From positions 1 to 33,397 of the IMG/VR virus record IMGVR_UViG_3300008216_002925: a DNA stretch of 33,397 nucleotides; one strand, 5' to 3'. This document shows, one piece after another, positions 1-7,523 of this stretch. The translations under genes were made by a program, and so were the position numbers. This DNA is from a virus. A model generated the notes under the pieces. It saw only the letters and a program-made list of their open reading frames with translations, ran no database searches and had not been told where the DNA came from. Numbering within the stretch: the first letter of the stretch is position 1; each line of letters starts with the position of its first letter.

Positions 1-165
1 AATCAAATAGATGGAGCAAGAGAACAACTTAAACGCCAACCTACATCGCTTCCAACCGTAGACTTGGGAGACTACAATTCTATTTACACATGGAGTAGTG
101 AGAACGCTATTTTAAAAAATTATAATCCACATTCGAAAATTGATTTCGGTCCTATAGCAGTATGA
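1..165 (+). CDS. thyA: Thymidylate synthase, C-terminal fragment (gene starts before the window)
   Basis: The frame is open from base 1 to a TGA at 163-165 and encodes 54 residues. The fragment carries the C-terminal signature of ThyA-type thymidylate synthase: an AREQLKRQP segment (family form QLxREPRPLP) followed by LPTV, and a tail reading KNYNPHSKI...PIAV, close to the usual YDPHPxIKxPVAV ending. In the family, the terminal Ala-Val closes over the active site. The enzyme makes dTMP from dUMP using methylene-tetrahydrofolate. The catalytic cysteine and most of the protein lie outside the window. The dCMP deaminase, RNR and dNMP kinase further along belong to the same dTTP pathway, which supports the call. 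The GAGG for the next gene overlaps this stop codon. Confidence 0.9.
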   Translation, partial: NQIDGAREQLKRQPTSLPTVDLGDYNSIYTWSSENAILKNYNPHSKIDFGPIAV

Positions 166-174
166 GGTATGATC

Positions 175-633
175 ATGGCTAATTTACCCCTTCCTAGTGG
201 TTATGACGTATATTGGGAAAAGTGGATAGACGCTTTCGAGCAAGAAGATAGTCAACTTGAAGAAGAAATTCAAGAAATGCAAGAACTATTAGCGAATGAA
301 GAAGGTATAGATGAAGACTTAGAAATTGTAGACCATTCTGTATCCCACATTAGGAGTATCGTTACTCCCTTTGGCATACTTCCTTTAACAGAACAAACTA
401 AGGCGAGTAGTCATTTTAAACTTTGGGTAGGACATTCTAATTTTAAACTTACAGAAGATTTTTACAAGGTGATTGGACAACAACCCGGTATAGAAGCGTT
501 AGATATTTTAACGCCATACCGTTTTAGAATAGCAGTAGGAAAAATGTTTGTCGATAGAGATGTGATGAAGGACGTAAGGGATACAATGGTTACTCATGTA
601 ACGGACGAAAACGAAAATGACGAGCAGGAATAA
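175..633 (+). CDS. Unknown protein between thyA and the ClpP-like gene
   Basis: This gene encodes 152 residues and I do not recognise its family. The N-terminal third is strongly acidic, with Glu-rich stretches (EEEIQEMQELL) likely to be helical. The middle and C-terminal parts look like a compact alpha/beta domain containing TPFGILPL, FKLWVGH and ILTPYRFRIAVG. The tail is acidic. An ATG six bases upstream at 169 is in frame, but GAGG at 164-167 sits one base from it and seven bases from the ATG at 175, so 175 is the better start. The gene overlaps the ClpP-like gene by 17 bases, so the two are probably translated together. Confidence 0.7.
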   Translation: MANLPLPSGYDVYWEKWIDAFEQEDSQLEEEIQEMQELLANEEGIDEDLEIVDHSVSHIRSIVTPFGILPLTEQTKASSHFKLWVGHSNFKLTEDFYKVIGQQPGIEALDILTPYRFRIAVGKMFVDRDVMKDVRDTMVTHVTDENENDEQE

Positions 634-1297
634 TAGGACTTTACATTCAAGTGTCTCGGAGGCGCATGATAACGATCTGATTGTGTCTACACGGGAGATA
701 TTTTTGCATGGATATATGGATGAAGAGGAAGATAGTGGGATAGATGGCAGACTTTCTAATAGGTTCTTAAAAAATCTTCGTATATTAGAAAGTATGAATG
801 CTAATCCTATTATAATACACCAGCATAGTACGGGTGGAGAATGGGAAAGTGGGATGATGATATACGATGCCATACAGCAAAGTGCGGCATCATTTATTTT
901 TGTATGTCACGGCATGGCAGCTTCAATGGGCAGTCTAATTCCGCAGGCTGCATATAAAAAGGGCATACGTTTAACGATGCCTAATTGTTATTGGCTAATT
1001 CATGAAGGAGAACAAGAAATTTCAGGTACGGTAAAGCAAGTTCAATCATATTATGAACTTTCCAGAGTAAGTAAATCTCACATGTATGATATATATACTA
1101 CGGTCTGTGTAGGAAGTGGGGATCATTTTAAGGGTATGAGTAAGTCTAAAACTAGAAATTATATTAGACGAAAACTAGAATCCAAAGAAGACTGGTGGTT
1201 GACCGCTCAAGATGCCGTAAAATACGGCTTTGTAGACGGTATGGTGGGATCTACAAAGTATAAATCAATCATGGATGTTAAAAAGGGTTTGGTGTAA
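617..1297 (+). CDS. ClpP-like serine peptidase
   Basis: This gene encodes 226 residues, similar in length to bacterial ClpP. The full catalytic triad can be placed: Ser103 in GMAASMGS (family GxAASMGA), His129 in WLIHEGE, and Asp192 in KEDWWLTAQDAVKYGFVDG, which matches the family's Asp-x-x-hydrophobic then AVEYGLVD ending. An extra acidic N-terminal segment of roughly 25 residues precedes the fold. Phage ClpP-like peptidases often act as capsid maturation proteases, but no portal, capsid or scaffold gene is visible here. A role in degrading host or phage proteins is equally possible. No Clp ATPase is encoded in the window. The ATG overlaps the upstream gene, and no strong ribosome site precedes it. 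Confidence 0.88.
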   Translation: MTSRNNRTLHSSVSEAHDNDLIVSTREIFLHGYMDEEEDSGIDGRLSNRFLKNLRILESMNANPIIIHQHSTGGEWESGMMIYDAIQQSAASFIFVCHGMAASMGSLIPQAAYKKGIRLTMPNCYWLIHEGEQEISGTVKQVQSYYELSRVSKSHMYDIYTTVCVGSGDHFKGMSKSKTRNYIRRKLESKEDWWLTAQDAVKYGFVDGMVGSTKYKSIMDVKKGLV

Positions 1298-1305
1298 TTC
1301 TATTA

Positions 1306-1337
1306 TAGGGTAGGATTAAATTTCTAGGATACTAGGG
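1306..1337 (+). promoter_or_regulatory. TAGGA-rich upstream block of the first paralogue
   Basis: The 72-base gap between the ClpP-like gene and the first paralogue holds four TAGG words, at 1306, 1311, 1325 and 1333. TTAAATT lies at 1316-1322 and TAGGATA at 1325-1331. The same arrangement recurs before the second paralogue: TTAAATT nine bases before a TAGGA, and a TAGGATA starting exactly 45 bases before the start codon. I infer a promoter or leader element, possibly for the phage sigma factor. No consensus sigma70 promoter is present. Confidence 0.4.
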
Positions 1338-1369
1338 TTTTATATAGTTAATTATATGGGGATCATATC

Positions 1370-1975
1370 ATGGCTTTTATTACAGATCTTACAGCTGCCG
1401 TCCCAACAACCGGTGTCTATATAGATGGCTTACCTAGCGGGGTCGATAACCGTCAAGGAAGTATTCGTGGTGGAGGAACCATTGCGGATAGTACAAACTT
1501 TGCTACTACAACCTTTGGTGAGGGCAACCCTATTACCACTATTGTGTCTGGAATAAACAATACAACTGCTATAACAGCGGGGGCATGGAATTCTGGCGTA
1601 CAAGTAATGAGTTTGGATCAAACTATTGCAGGCGCAACTAGTACCGCTTTACAAGGAGGATCGTCTAATAGTGCTAACGATGCATTTACACCTTTACAAC
1701 AGGGTTTGGGTTATTCACGTCAAGTAAACAATGCTATTCGAGCTGGATACTATAATATGTATAACGGTACTTTTCTTAGCACTGTTGAAAAATATGTTGT
1801 TAACGATTTCTACAAAGTGTATAGTATATCGCAAGGTGCAGTAGAGCACAAATATAAGGTATCCGGTACTGATATTGCCGCTAATCCAACACAAAATATT
1901 CCGGGTCGTATCACTATTCGAGACGGCAGTGCTAATCCAGTTCAAACCGGTTATCAGCCTCGCAATAACTGGTAA
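1370..1975 (+). CDS. Paralogue 1 of a tandem pair, possible virion protein
   Basis: This gene encodes 201 residues rich in Ala, Thr, Gly, Asn and Ser, with one Trp near the middle and Trp as the last residue. It has no signal peptide, membrane segment or enzyme motif. It is clearly paralogous to the next gene: in the first 61 residues I count 38 identities, including RGGGTIAD, TFGEGNP and TIVSG, and the C-terminal 37 residues share SGTDIAAN, IPGRIT and NPVQ. The centres differ. GGGGA at 1358-1361 is the ribosome site. Isolation from the packed operons, a distinct upstream region and a downstream terminator suggest strong, separate expression. A structural or decoration protein is my inference; no family was recognised. 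Confidence 0.75.
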   Translation: MAFITDLTAAVPTTGVYIDGLPSGVDNRQGSIRGGGTIADSTNFATTTFGEGNPITTIVSGINNTTAITAGAWNSGVQVMSLDQTIAGATSTALQGGSSNSANDAFTPLQQGLGYSRQVNNAIRAGYYNMYNGTFLSTVEKYVVNDFYKVYSISQGAVEHKYKVSGTDIAANPTQNIPGRITIRDGSANPVQTGYQPRNNW

Positions 1976-2008
1976 TTAATTTAAATATTTGGTGTAAAAT
2001 ATATTGGA

Positions 2009-2040
2009 TAGGAATTTAAATTGTTAGGAACTATAGGATA
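2009..2040 (+). promoter_or_regulatory. TAGGA-rich upstream block of the second paralogue
   Basis: This block lies in the 103-base gap between the paralogues. TAGGA occurs at 2009, 2025 and 2034, TTAAATT at 2016-2022, and TAGGATA at 2034-2040, which begins 45 bases before the ATG at 2079. The match in composition and layout to 1306-1337 is seen directly; the promoter role is inferred. It could instead be a duplicated leader carried along with the gene. Confidence 0.4.
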
Positions 2041-2078
2041 AAAACTTTTCTATCATTGTATAGAAAGAAGGTTTAATT

Positions 2079-2678
2079 ATGGCTTTTATTACTAATATTA
2101 CAACCCTCCCTATTATTACTGGATCATATACCGATGGCTCTCCAAGTTACATCGACAATCGTCACGGCAACGTTCGTGGGGGAGGAACCATTGCTGACAC
2201 AACTGACTGGTCAGCGTCTACTTTTGGAGAAGGCAATCCTGTTATCACTATCGTATCTGGCGTTGGTGGTGTTGTATCTGCAAATCCGGCAGTGTCAATT
2301 AATGCTGGGACACAAGTTATTAGTGTTGCTCAAACTACGATTGCAGGCATAGCAAATACAACCTTGCAAGGCGGTCAGTCTGATAGTGCAAACGTAGCCT
2401 ATACTCCGTTACAAATAGACGTGCTTAAAACTTATTTTTATAAGACAGCTGTGGTTGCTGGTAACTGGAATATATTTAATGGAACATTTAGTTCTATTAC
2501 TAATACTCAGTCAGGTGTATATGATATTGCTGGAGGCGTAGATACTTCTGCAACTATTCGATCATCGGGTACTGATATTGCTGCAAATACGACACAAGAT
2601 ATTCCGGGTAGAATTACTTATCGCGATGGTAATCCTAATCCAGTTCAAAGTGGATATGGAGCAAGATACCTCTGGTAA
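2079..2678 (+). CDS. Paralogue 2 of a tandem pair, possible virion protein
   Basis: This gene encodes 199 residues and is homologous to the preceding gene along its N-terminal ~60 and C-terminal ~40 residues. The centre is divergent: this copy has a GVGGVVSANPAVS insertion and loses other segments. The composition is again rich in Thr, Ala, Gly and Asn, and like its partner it ends in Trp. AAGAAGG at 2065-2071 gives a good ribosome site seven bases before the ATG. A strong intrinsic terminator follows 24 bases after the stop. The divergent centre between conserved ends could mean that the ends assemble (for example as oligomer or virion contacts) while the middle is surface-exposed. That is inference. 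Confidence 0.75.
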   Translation: MAFITNITTLPIITGSYTDGSPSYIDNRHGNVRGGGTIADTTDWSASTFGEGNPVITIVSGVGGVVSANPAVSINAGTQVISVAQTTIAGIANTTLQGGQSDSANVAYTPLQIDVLKTYFYKTAVVAGNWNIFNGTFSSITNTQSGVYDIAGGVDTSATIRSSGTDIAANTTQDIPGRITYRDGNPNPVQSGYGARYLW

Positions 2679-2702
2679 ACTCGGTTACCAACCATTAAAA
2701 CG

Positions 2703-2735
2703 AAGGGATCTTGGAAGGCCGAGATCCTTTTTTTT
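2703..2735 (+). terminator. Rho-independent terminator after the paralogue pair
   Basis: A nine-pair stem, GGATCTTGG at 2706-2714 with CCGAGATCC at 2719-2727, includes one G-T wobble and has an AAGG loop. It is extended by AAG/TTT pairs at the base and followed directly by eight T residues (2728-2735). This is the only strong hairpin-plus-T-run I found in the window. Confidence 0.92.
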
Positions 2736-2766
2736 CTCAGATCTTTAACATTATAACGAGAGAGCC

Positions 2767-3099
2767 ATGAAAGATAATAGTTTTACAAGAGACTTAATAT
2801 TTTTTTTGGGACTATGTATAGTAAGTATGGCAGGATTCTGGCTGATGATAGGTGGCAAATACATTAATCGTGAAGAAGCCCTTCTTCTGATTAAACAACA
2901 AACAGTTTCTATTGAAACAAAATTAGATATGTATCATAGTGCCTTGGCAGTTCAAGATAATAGAATATCGAAACAAGAAGAAAAATTACAAAGAGTGTTA
3001 GAACAAAATACGGAAGCTATTAATCAATTAAAAATCCAAATCGCTACACTTTCTCAATCGATAAAAGCTATTAACACGAGCTGGCATAGTCATGACTAA
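2767..3099 (+). CDS. Small membrane-anchored coiled-coil protein
   Basis: This gene encodes 110 residues. One hydrophobic segment spans about residues 9-30 (LIFFLGLCIVSMAGFWLMIG). It is followed by a long, polar, Gln/Glu/Lys-rich helix with a heptad-like pattern (about residues 36-103) that should form a coiled coil. The shape, a short N-terminal anchor and a long helical outer or inner domain, resembles phage inner-membrane spanin or lysis accessory subunits, but no diagnostic motif is present. It is the first gene after the terminator and overlaps the next gene, a cell-wall-peptidase-like protein, by eight bases. That neighbour makes an envelope role plausible. Confidence 0.65.
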   Translation: MKDNSFTRDLIFFLGLCIVSMAGFWLMIGGKYINREEALLLIKQQTVSIETKLDMYHSALAVQDNRISKQEEKLQRVLEQNTEAINQLKIQIATLSQSIKAINTSWHSHD

Positions 3100-3679
3100 C
3101 ATACCGTATTCACAAGCCAAATCCCTTATTAAAGAAGGAGATGTGCTATTATTCCAAGGTAAAGGAATGCTCTCATGGCTAATAAAAAGATATGGATCTG
3201 GTGTTCATAGTCATGTTGGTATTGCGCATTGGGACGGCAAACATTTACAGTGCGTAGAGTTTAGAGAATTTAAAGGAGGTCGTTCTATTTCGCTTAAAAG
3301 TCAGGTGGACGAAAACTTAGCAGATATTGACGTTTTTCGTGCAGCTAAAACCATTGAATATGACGATATCAAATATGAACTTACGGAAGTAGTAACATCG
3401 AAAATCAGTAGCATACTAATATTATTGACAGGACTTCCATATGGATGGAAAAATATATGGAAATTGGTCAAACATTATACTCCACTTTTGCGATTAGCAC
3501 CACAAAATATGAAAGACGATGACCCAACGAAAGTTTTTGTTTGTAGTACTGCCGTTGCATATGCATATCGAATGGCTTACGTTGATCCTGTGCCGTATTT
3601 AGCAGATACTGCGGTTGCACCTGCCGATCTTGCCCGCTCAGCACTTTTTAAATATCAATTTACAATAGAAAAGGATTGA
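3092..3679 (+). CDS. Permuted NlpC/P60 (YiiX/LRAT-like) cysteine hydrolase
   Basis: This gene encodes 195 residues. The N-terminal part reads KEGDVLLFQGKG and then GSGVHSHVGIAHWDG, the GD-x-hydrophobic...SHVGI signature of circularly permuted NlpC/P60 enzymes, with His41 as the likely catalytic histidine. The nucleophile would be Cys151 in VFVCSTAVAYAY, placed C-terminal to the histidine as expected for the permuted group. Members cleave amide or thioester bonds in peptidoglycan or lipids. No signal peptide is visible. It lies between a membrane coiled-coil gene and a small zinc protein, and could act in lysis or in virion entry. The fold call is firm, the substrate is not known. Confidence 0.75.
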   Translation: MTNIPYSQAKSLIKEGDVLLFQGKGMLSWLIKRYGSGVHSHVGIAHWDGKHLQCVEFREFKGGRSISLKSQVDENLADIDVFRAAKTIEYDDIKYELTEVVTSKISSILILLTGLPYGWKNIWKLVKHYTPLLRLAPQNMKDDDPTKVFVCSTAVAYAYRMAYVDPVPYLADTAVAPADLARSALFKYQFTIEKD

Positions 3680-3683
3680 TAAA

Positions 3684-3932
3684 ATGACTAAGGATTCCAA
3701 AACAGAAGAAAAAAAACCATTTTTATACAGATCAATATTCGATCCGTTGATAGCCCGGTTGTATAATAATACTAGATGTTCTCAGTGCAACGGCAAGGGA
3801 TATGTTATATCTGAAATTCCACCCGAAGGTCTTAAATATTTTCTCAAGGGAATATCCAATAGGCAAGTATATACATACTGTAGGTGCGTTGATAATAATG
3901 TTAAAAAAGCAACGTCAAAAAGAACTAGATGA
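3684..3932 (+). CDS. Small zinc-binding protein
   Basis: This gene encodes 82 residues. A CSQCNGKGY motif at residues 32-40 (CxxCxGxGY, as in DnaJ-type zinc knuckles) and a CRC pair near residues 66-68 could bind one metal. Basic tails flank the central part. AAGGA at 3670-3674 lies nine bases before the start. I do not recognise the family. The stretch 3933-3969 after it holds no gene beyond the ribosome site of the next one. Confidence 0.6.
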   Translation: MTKDSKTEEKKPFLYRSIFDPLIARLYNNTRCSQCNGKGYVISEIPPEGLKYFLKGISNRQVYTYCRCVDNNVKKATSKRTR

Positions 3933-3969
3933 AAATATTCTGCCATTTAAAAAGCAATAGGAAATAAAG

Positions 3970-4608
3970 GTGAAGGATAAATTTATTAGGAAATATATGA
4001 GATTGGCAAGGGAAATGGCCAATGACCAGAACCCATGTTTATCTAGACAGGTAGGGGTTGTCATAGTCGATCCTACTACTAATGGCATAGTAGGCGCAGG
4101 ATATAACGGTCCCCCACAGAAGACACCCCACTGTAACGAAATAGAATTTTTTAAAAATTTCTTCTGGCCTCAACTTTCAAATAGCGAACGAATGCATATA
4201 TTGGAAATCTATGCCGATTCTAAACATCTTAAAAACCAACTTAGCTTTATTCAAAATATTCAACCTAAAAAAGATAATGGAGACGTTTATAAATTTCTTG
4301 CAGGATGCAATGAATGTCCACGTAAAATATTAGGATACGCCGCAGGCGAAAGATCAGAGCTGTGCTCTTGTCAACACGCAGAAAGAAATGCTTTAAATAA
4401 ATTACCAATTCCCGCTCAAGGATTAATTATGTTTTGTTGGTGTGGAGTTCCTTGTATTCAATGTAGCGGATCAATTATTAATGCTGGAATCAAAGAAGTA
4501 CACTGTTTAAAAGAAAATGATTATCAATCATCGGCTAGATGGTTGTTTAAACATGCTGACACTAAATTGTATGAATATGATATATCAACCTTGGAAATGC
4601 AACAATAA
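3970..4608 (+). CDS. dCMP deaminase family protein
   Basis: The gene encodes 212 residues with a zinc-dependent deaminase signature: CQHAERN with His136 and Glu138, and VPCIQC with Cys162 and Cys165 as zinc ligands. The family also shows SRQVGVVIVD and the NGPPQKTPHC loop, both present. CNECPRK at about 113-119 is also typical of dCMP deaminases. About 50 additional residues lie between the NGPP loop and CNECP, longer than in small dCMP deaminases. The product would be dUMP for ThyA. The start is GTG at 3970, with AGGA at 3959-3962 seven bases upstream. The in-frame ATG at 3997 is an alternative but would trim the conserved first helix. Confidence 0.88.
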   Translation: MKDKFIRKYMRLAREMANDQNPCLSRQVGVVIVDPTTNGIVGAGYNGPPQKTPHCNEIEFFKNFFWPQLSNSERMHILEIYADSKHLKNQLSFIQNIQPKKDNGDVYKFLAGCNECPRKILGYAAGERSELCSCQHAERNALNKLPIPAQGLIMFCWCGVPCIQCSGSIINAGIKEVHCLKENDYQSSARWLFKHADTKLYEYDISTLEMQQ

Positions 4609-4619
4609 AGGGAATGGTT

Positions 4620-7118
4620 ATGACGGAAAGGTTTACGAATAGCTTTAGCTATGAAACATGGGAACAAAAATATAAATTTAAAAATGACTTGTGTATCGAA
4701 GATACTTGGCATAGGGTTTCTAAAGATTTGGCTTCGATTGAAGAAAATAAAGAAGAATGGGCAAATAAATTTTATAAAGTCCTTGAAGACTTTAAATTTG
4801 TACCCGGTGGTAGAATTACATCTAATGCAGGTACTGGATTAAAAGGTACTACGTACATTAATTGTTTTGTAGATGGATTTGAAGGTAAGGATCTAGATTC
4901 TATCGAAGGTATTTATACTACCCTATTGAGACAGGCTCAAATCTTAAAAAGCGAGGGTGGTTACGGTTTTTGTGTGGATACGCTTCGACCTTGTGGCTCT
5001 CATATTGGCGGTATTAGCAATCAATCTCCGGGTGCTGTAAAATTCTTAGAGTTATGGGACAAGTCTTCAGAAATCATTACCGCTGGTTCTGGAAAAAAGG
5101 CACGCAAAGATCAAAAACATTTTATACGTAAGGGTGCGCAAATGGTTACTATGAGTTGCTGGCATCCTGATGTTATAGAATTTATTGAAGCTAAAAAAAC
5201 TCCCGGTAGACTTTCTAAGTTTAATATGTCTGTTCTATGCACTGATGAGTTTATGGGCGCAATAAAACTAGACATGCCTTGGAAACTTGTATTTCCCAAT
5301 TATGAAAAATATCCTAATGAATATAAAACGAATTGGAATGGAGATCTTAAATCTTGGATTTCTTTAATAGATGACGAAGAATCTATTATGGTTTATCGTG
5401 AATTCGAATCTGCAAGAGATCTATGGAATTTGATTATGGAAAATACCTATAATCGTAACGAACCCGGAGTACTTTTTGTAGACCACATGAACCAAATGAA
5501 CAACTTACATTATTGTGAGTGGATCAACGCTACCAATCCATGTGGAGAACAAGTATTACCCATTGGAGGAGTATGTCTACTGGGCTCTATTAACCTAGTA
5601 CATTTTATTGATCCTGAAAATAAAACATGGAAATATAAAGAACTAAAAGAAACTATTCATACAGCTATTCGTTTTATGGACAATGTAAACGATAAAACCC
5701 ACGTACCATTAAAAAATCAAAAAGAAAATTTGAAAGAGAAGAGACGTATAGGATTAGGCATTTTAGGATATGGGTCTGCTCTGCTCATGGCGCGTATAAA
5801 ATATGGAAGTAGTAAAGCATTAGAGCTTACAGAAAATTTAATGAAGTTTTTTACTAACGAAGCATATAAAGCCTCTGCTTTATTGGCAAAAGAGAAGGGT
5901 ACATTCCCGTTGTACGACAAGGATCACTATCTTAAAGGTGAGTTTATAAAAAGACTAGACCGTAGCACCACCAATTTAATAAAAGAACATGGGATGCGTA
6001 ATTCTCATGTCACATCCATACAGCCAACGGGAAATAGTTCGTGTTTTGCAAATTTGGTTAGTGGAGGATTAGAGCCATTGTTTATGCATGGGTATATTCG
6101 CACCTCAATCCAACCAGCCGCACCTGAAGGGTTGCCTGTTCCCAAAAATATAGACTGGAAAAATAAAACCTTTGATCTAGAAAGCGTTGAAGACAACGAA
6201 GTAAATTGGAATTGGGTTAAGGAGGGGGATGAAGATTTATTAGCAACTAAGTTTGAAGATAAAACGTGGAAGTTTGATAGAACTAGAGGATTATTAAAAG
6301 AAGAATGGGTTGAAGATTATGGTGTTTCACATCTCAAGAATATAAAAAAATGGAATGCAGAAGCTGGATGGGCAGCTTGTACTATGGACCTTGATGTTCA
6401 AGCACACGTTAATACCATGTCTCTGTTTGCTCATTGGGTAGATTCGGCTATCTCTAAAACTATCAACTTACCTAACGACTATCCTTATGACGATTTTAAA
6501 AATGTATATAAGCAAGCATGGGAAAAAGGTATTAAAGGATTCACAACCTATAGAGCTGGAACAATGACCAATGTACTATCAAAGTCTTCTTCTTTAAATA
6601 AAATACAAAAAACTAATTCTCCAGCAAGACCTAGAGAGCTTCCATGTAATGTGCATCATATAACAGTTAAGGGAGAACAGTACTTTGTTATTGTCGGTAT
6701 ATATAATGATGAGCCATATGAAGTGTTTGCTGGAAAAAATGGATTTATTAATAAAAAAGTAAAAACAGGAGTTGTAATCAAATTAGGTAGACCTAAAGGA
6801 GTATATAAGGCCATTTTAGATGATGGTTTAGAAATGTGTCCTATTAATGCTACTTGTAGCGCAGAAGAAGATGCCTTAACTAGAATGACTTCTACTTCAA
6901 TTAGGCATGGCGCAAACATACATATGGTTGTACAACAGCTTGAAAAGGTTAGAGGAGAAATGACGTGCTTAGCAAAAAGTATGGCTAGGGCGCTTAAAAA
7001 GTATATCCCCAATGGTGCCAAAGAAGAGGGTGCTTGCCCAGAGTGTAGTAGTGGGGGATTAATTCGTCAAGAGGGTTGTGTTACTTGTACTCAGTGTGGG
7101 TGGTCGAAATGCGTTTGA
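4620..7118 (+). CDS. nrdJ: Class II (adenosylcobalamin-dependent) ribonucleotide reductase
   Basis: This gene encodes 832 residues from the ATG at 4620, six bases after AAGGGA; the ATG at 4614 has no room for that site. Radical-enzyme residues are present: NPCGEQ with Asn306, Cys308 and Glu310, and the redox pair Cys82 (INCFV) and Cys319 (VCLLGSINL). QPTGNSS and GGLEPLF match the phosphate-binding and substrate loops. About residues 660-780 form a TSCPD-type domain (RPRELPC...), and the protein ends in a zinc-ribbon tail (CPEC, EGC, CTQCGWSKC). This layout is characteristic of class II NrdJ, which needs vitamin B12 rather than a separate radical subunit. It follows dCMP deaminase directly. 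Confidence 0.93.
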   Translation: MTERFTNSFSYETWEQKYKFKNDLCIEDTWHRVSKDLASIEENKEEWANKFYKVLEDFKFVPGGRITSNAGTGLKGTTYINCFVDGFEGKDLDSIEGIYTTLLRQAQILKSEGGYGFCVDTLRPCGSHIGGISNQSPGAVKFLELWDKSSEIITAGSGKKARKDQKHFIRKGAQMVTMSCWHPDVIEFIEAKKTPGRLSKFNMSVLCTDEFMGAIKLDMPWKLVFPNYEKYPNEYKTNWNGDLKSWISLIDDEESIMVYREFESARDLWNLIMENTYNRNEPGVLFVDHMNQMNNLHYCEWINATNPCGEQVLPIGGVCLLGSINLVHFIDPENKTWKYKELKETIHTAIRFMDNVNDKTHVPLKNQKENLKEKRRIGLGILGYGSALLMARIKYGSSKALELTENLMKFFTNEAYKASALLAKEKGTFPLYDKDHYLKGEFIKRLDRSTTNLIKEHGMRNSHVTSIQPTGNSSCFANLVSGGLEPLFMHGYIRTSIQPAAPEGLPVPKNIDWKNKTFDLESVEDNEVNWNWVKEGDEDLLATKFEDKTWKFDRTRGLLKEEWVEDYGVSHLKNIKKWNAEAGWAACTMDLDVQAHVNTMSLFAHWVDSAISKTINLPNDYPYDDFKNVYKQAWEKGIKGFTTYRAGTMTNVLSKSSSLNKIQKTNSPARPRELPCNVHHITVKGEQYFVIVGIYNDEPYEVFAGKNGFINKKVKTGVVIKLGRPKGVYKAILDDGLEMCPINATCSAEEDALTRMTSTSIRHGANIHMVVQQLEKVRGEMTCLAKSMARALKKYIPNGAKEEGACPECSSGGLIRQEGCVTCTQCGWSKCV

Positions 7119-7471
7119 TACCACTATGGCTAACACCACAAAGAATCGTACATATTTGTAGTATAATTATTGTATTAGTTGCAGCAATAGATACATACTG
7201 GTTAAGTAAAAACCGTTCTTTTATGATATCTGTAGAACAAAATCCCATCGGTCAATATTTAATACATTTAGACGATGGCGATGTTTCTATATTTATTTTG
7301 TGTAAAATGATCGGAACCTATACAGTTATCTGTATGCTATATACTATATTACACTACAGTCCAAAACATGCTATCGGTATAGCGACAATGTTGGCTTTAG
7401 CGCAGCTTACTTTATTATATTATTTATATTGGTGGGGATCTTCAATCGAAATAAATTTACTAGGAGTCTAA
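7109..7471 (+). CDS. Small multi-pass membrane protein overlapping the RNR end
   Basis: This gene encodes 120 residues from the ATG at 7109, inside the RNR stop region (overlap of 10 bases). An earlier start at 7076 would extend into the RNR zinc ribbon and is less likely. Three hydrophobic stretches are clear: IVHICSIIIVLVAAIDTYWL (about 13-32), a segment containing FILCKMIGTYTVICMLYTIL (about 63-83) and one containing IGIATMLALAQLTLLYYLYW (about 92-112). The pattern resembles small DUF5658-like membrane proteins, a weak comparison. Function is unknown. Translational coupling to RNR is likely because there is no separate strong ribosome site. Confidence 0.65.
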   Translation: MRLIPLWLTPQRIVHICSIIIVLVAAIDTYWLSKNRSFMISVEQNPIGQYLIHLDDGDVSIFILCKMIGTYTVICMLYTILHYSPKHAIGIATMLALAQLTLLYYLYWWGSSIEINLLGV

Positions 7472-7477
7472 AATACG

Positions 7478-7506
7478 TTATCGAATGCCAAATTTGAAGG
7501 TATAAT
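7478..7506 (+). promoter_or_regulatory. Weak sigma70-like promoter candidate
   Basis: The 52-base gap before the FmdB-type gene contains a perfect TATAAT at 7501-7506. The hexamer 17 bases upstream (TTATCG, 7478-7483) matches only three of six -35 positions. The intergenic position makes it worth recording, but the match is poor. Confidence 0.22.
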
Positions 7507-7523
7507 ACTTATGGAGAATATCA

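Noticed and set aside
508-873. Minus-strand open frames here and across the window
   Set aside because: All of them lie opposite clear + strand genes with recognisable motifs or coupled starts and lack ribosome sites of their own; they are mirror shadows.
1298-2766. tRNA or other RNA gene in the larger gaps
   Set aside because: No cloverleaf or conserved tRNA loop sequence was found; the gaps hold the TAGGA blocks and the terminator only.
7076-7108. Upstream start for the membrane protein after RNR
   Set aside because: It would lie inside the RNR zinc-ribbon codons; the ATG at 7109 gives a better start and a natural overlap.
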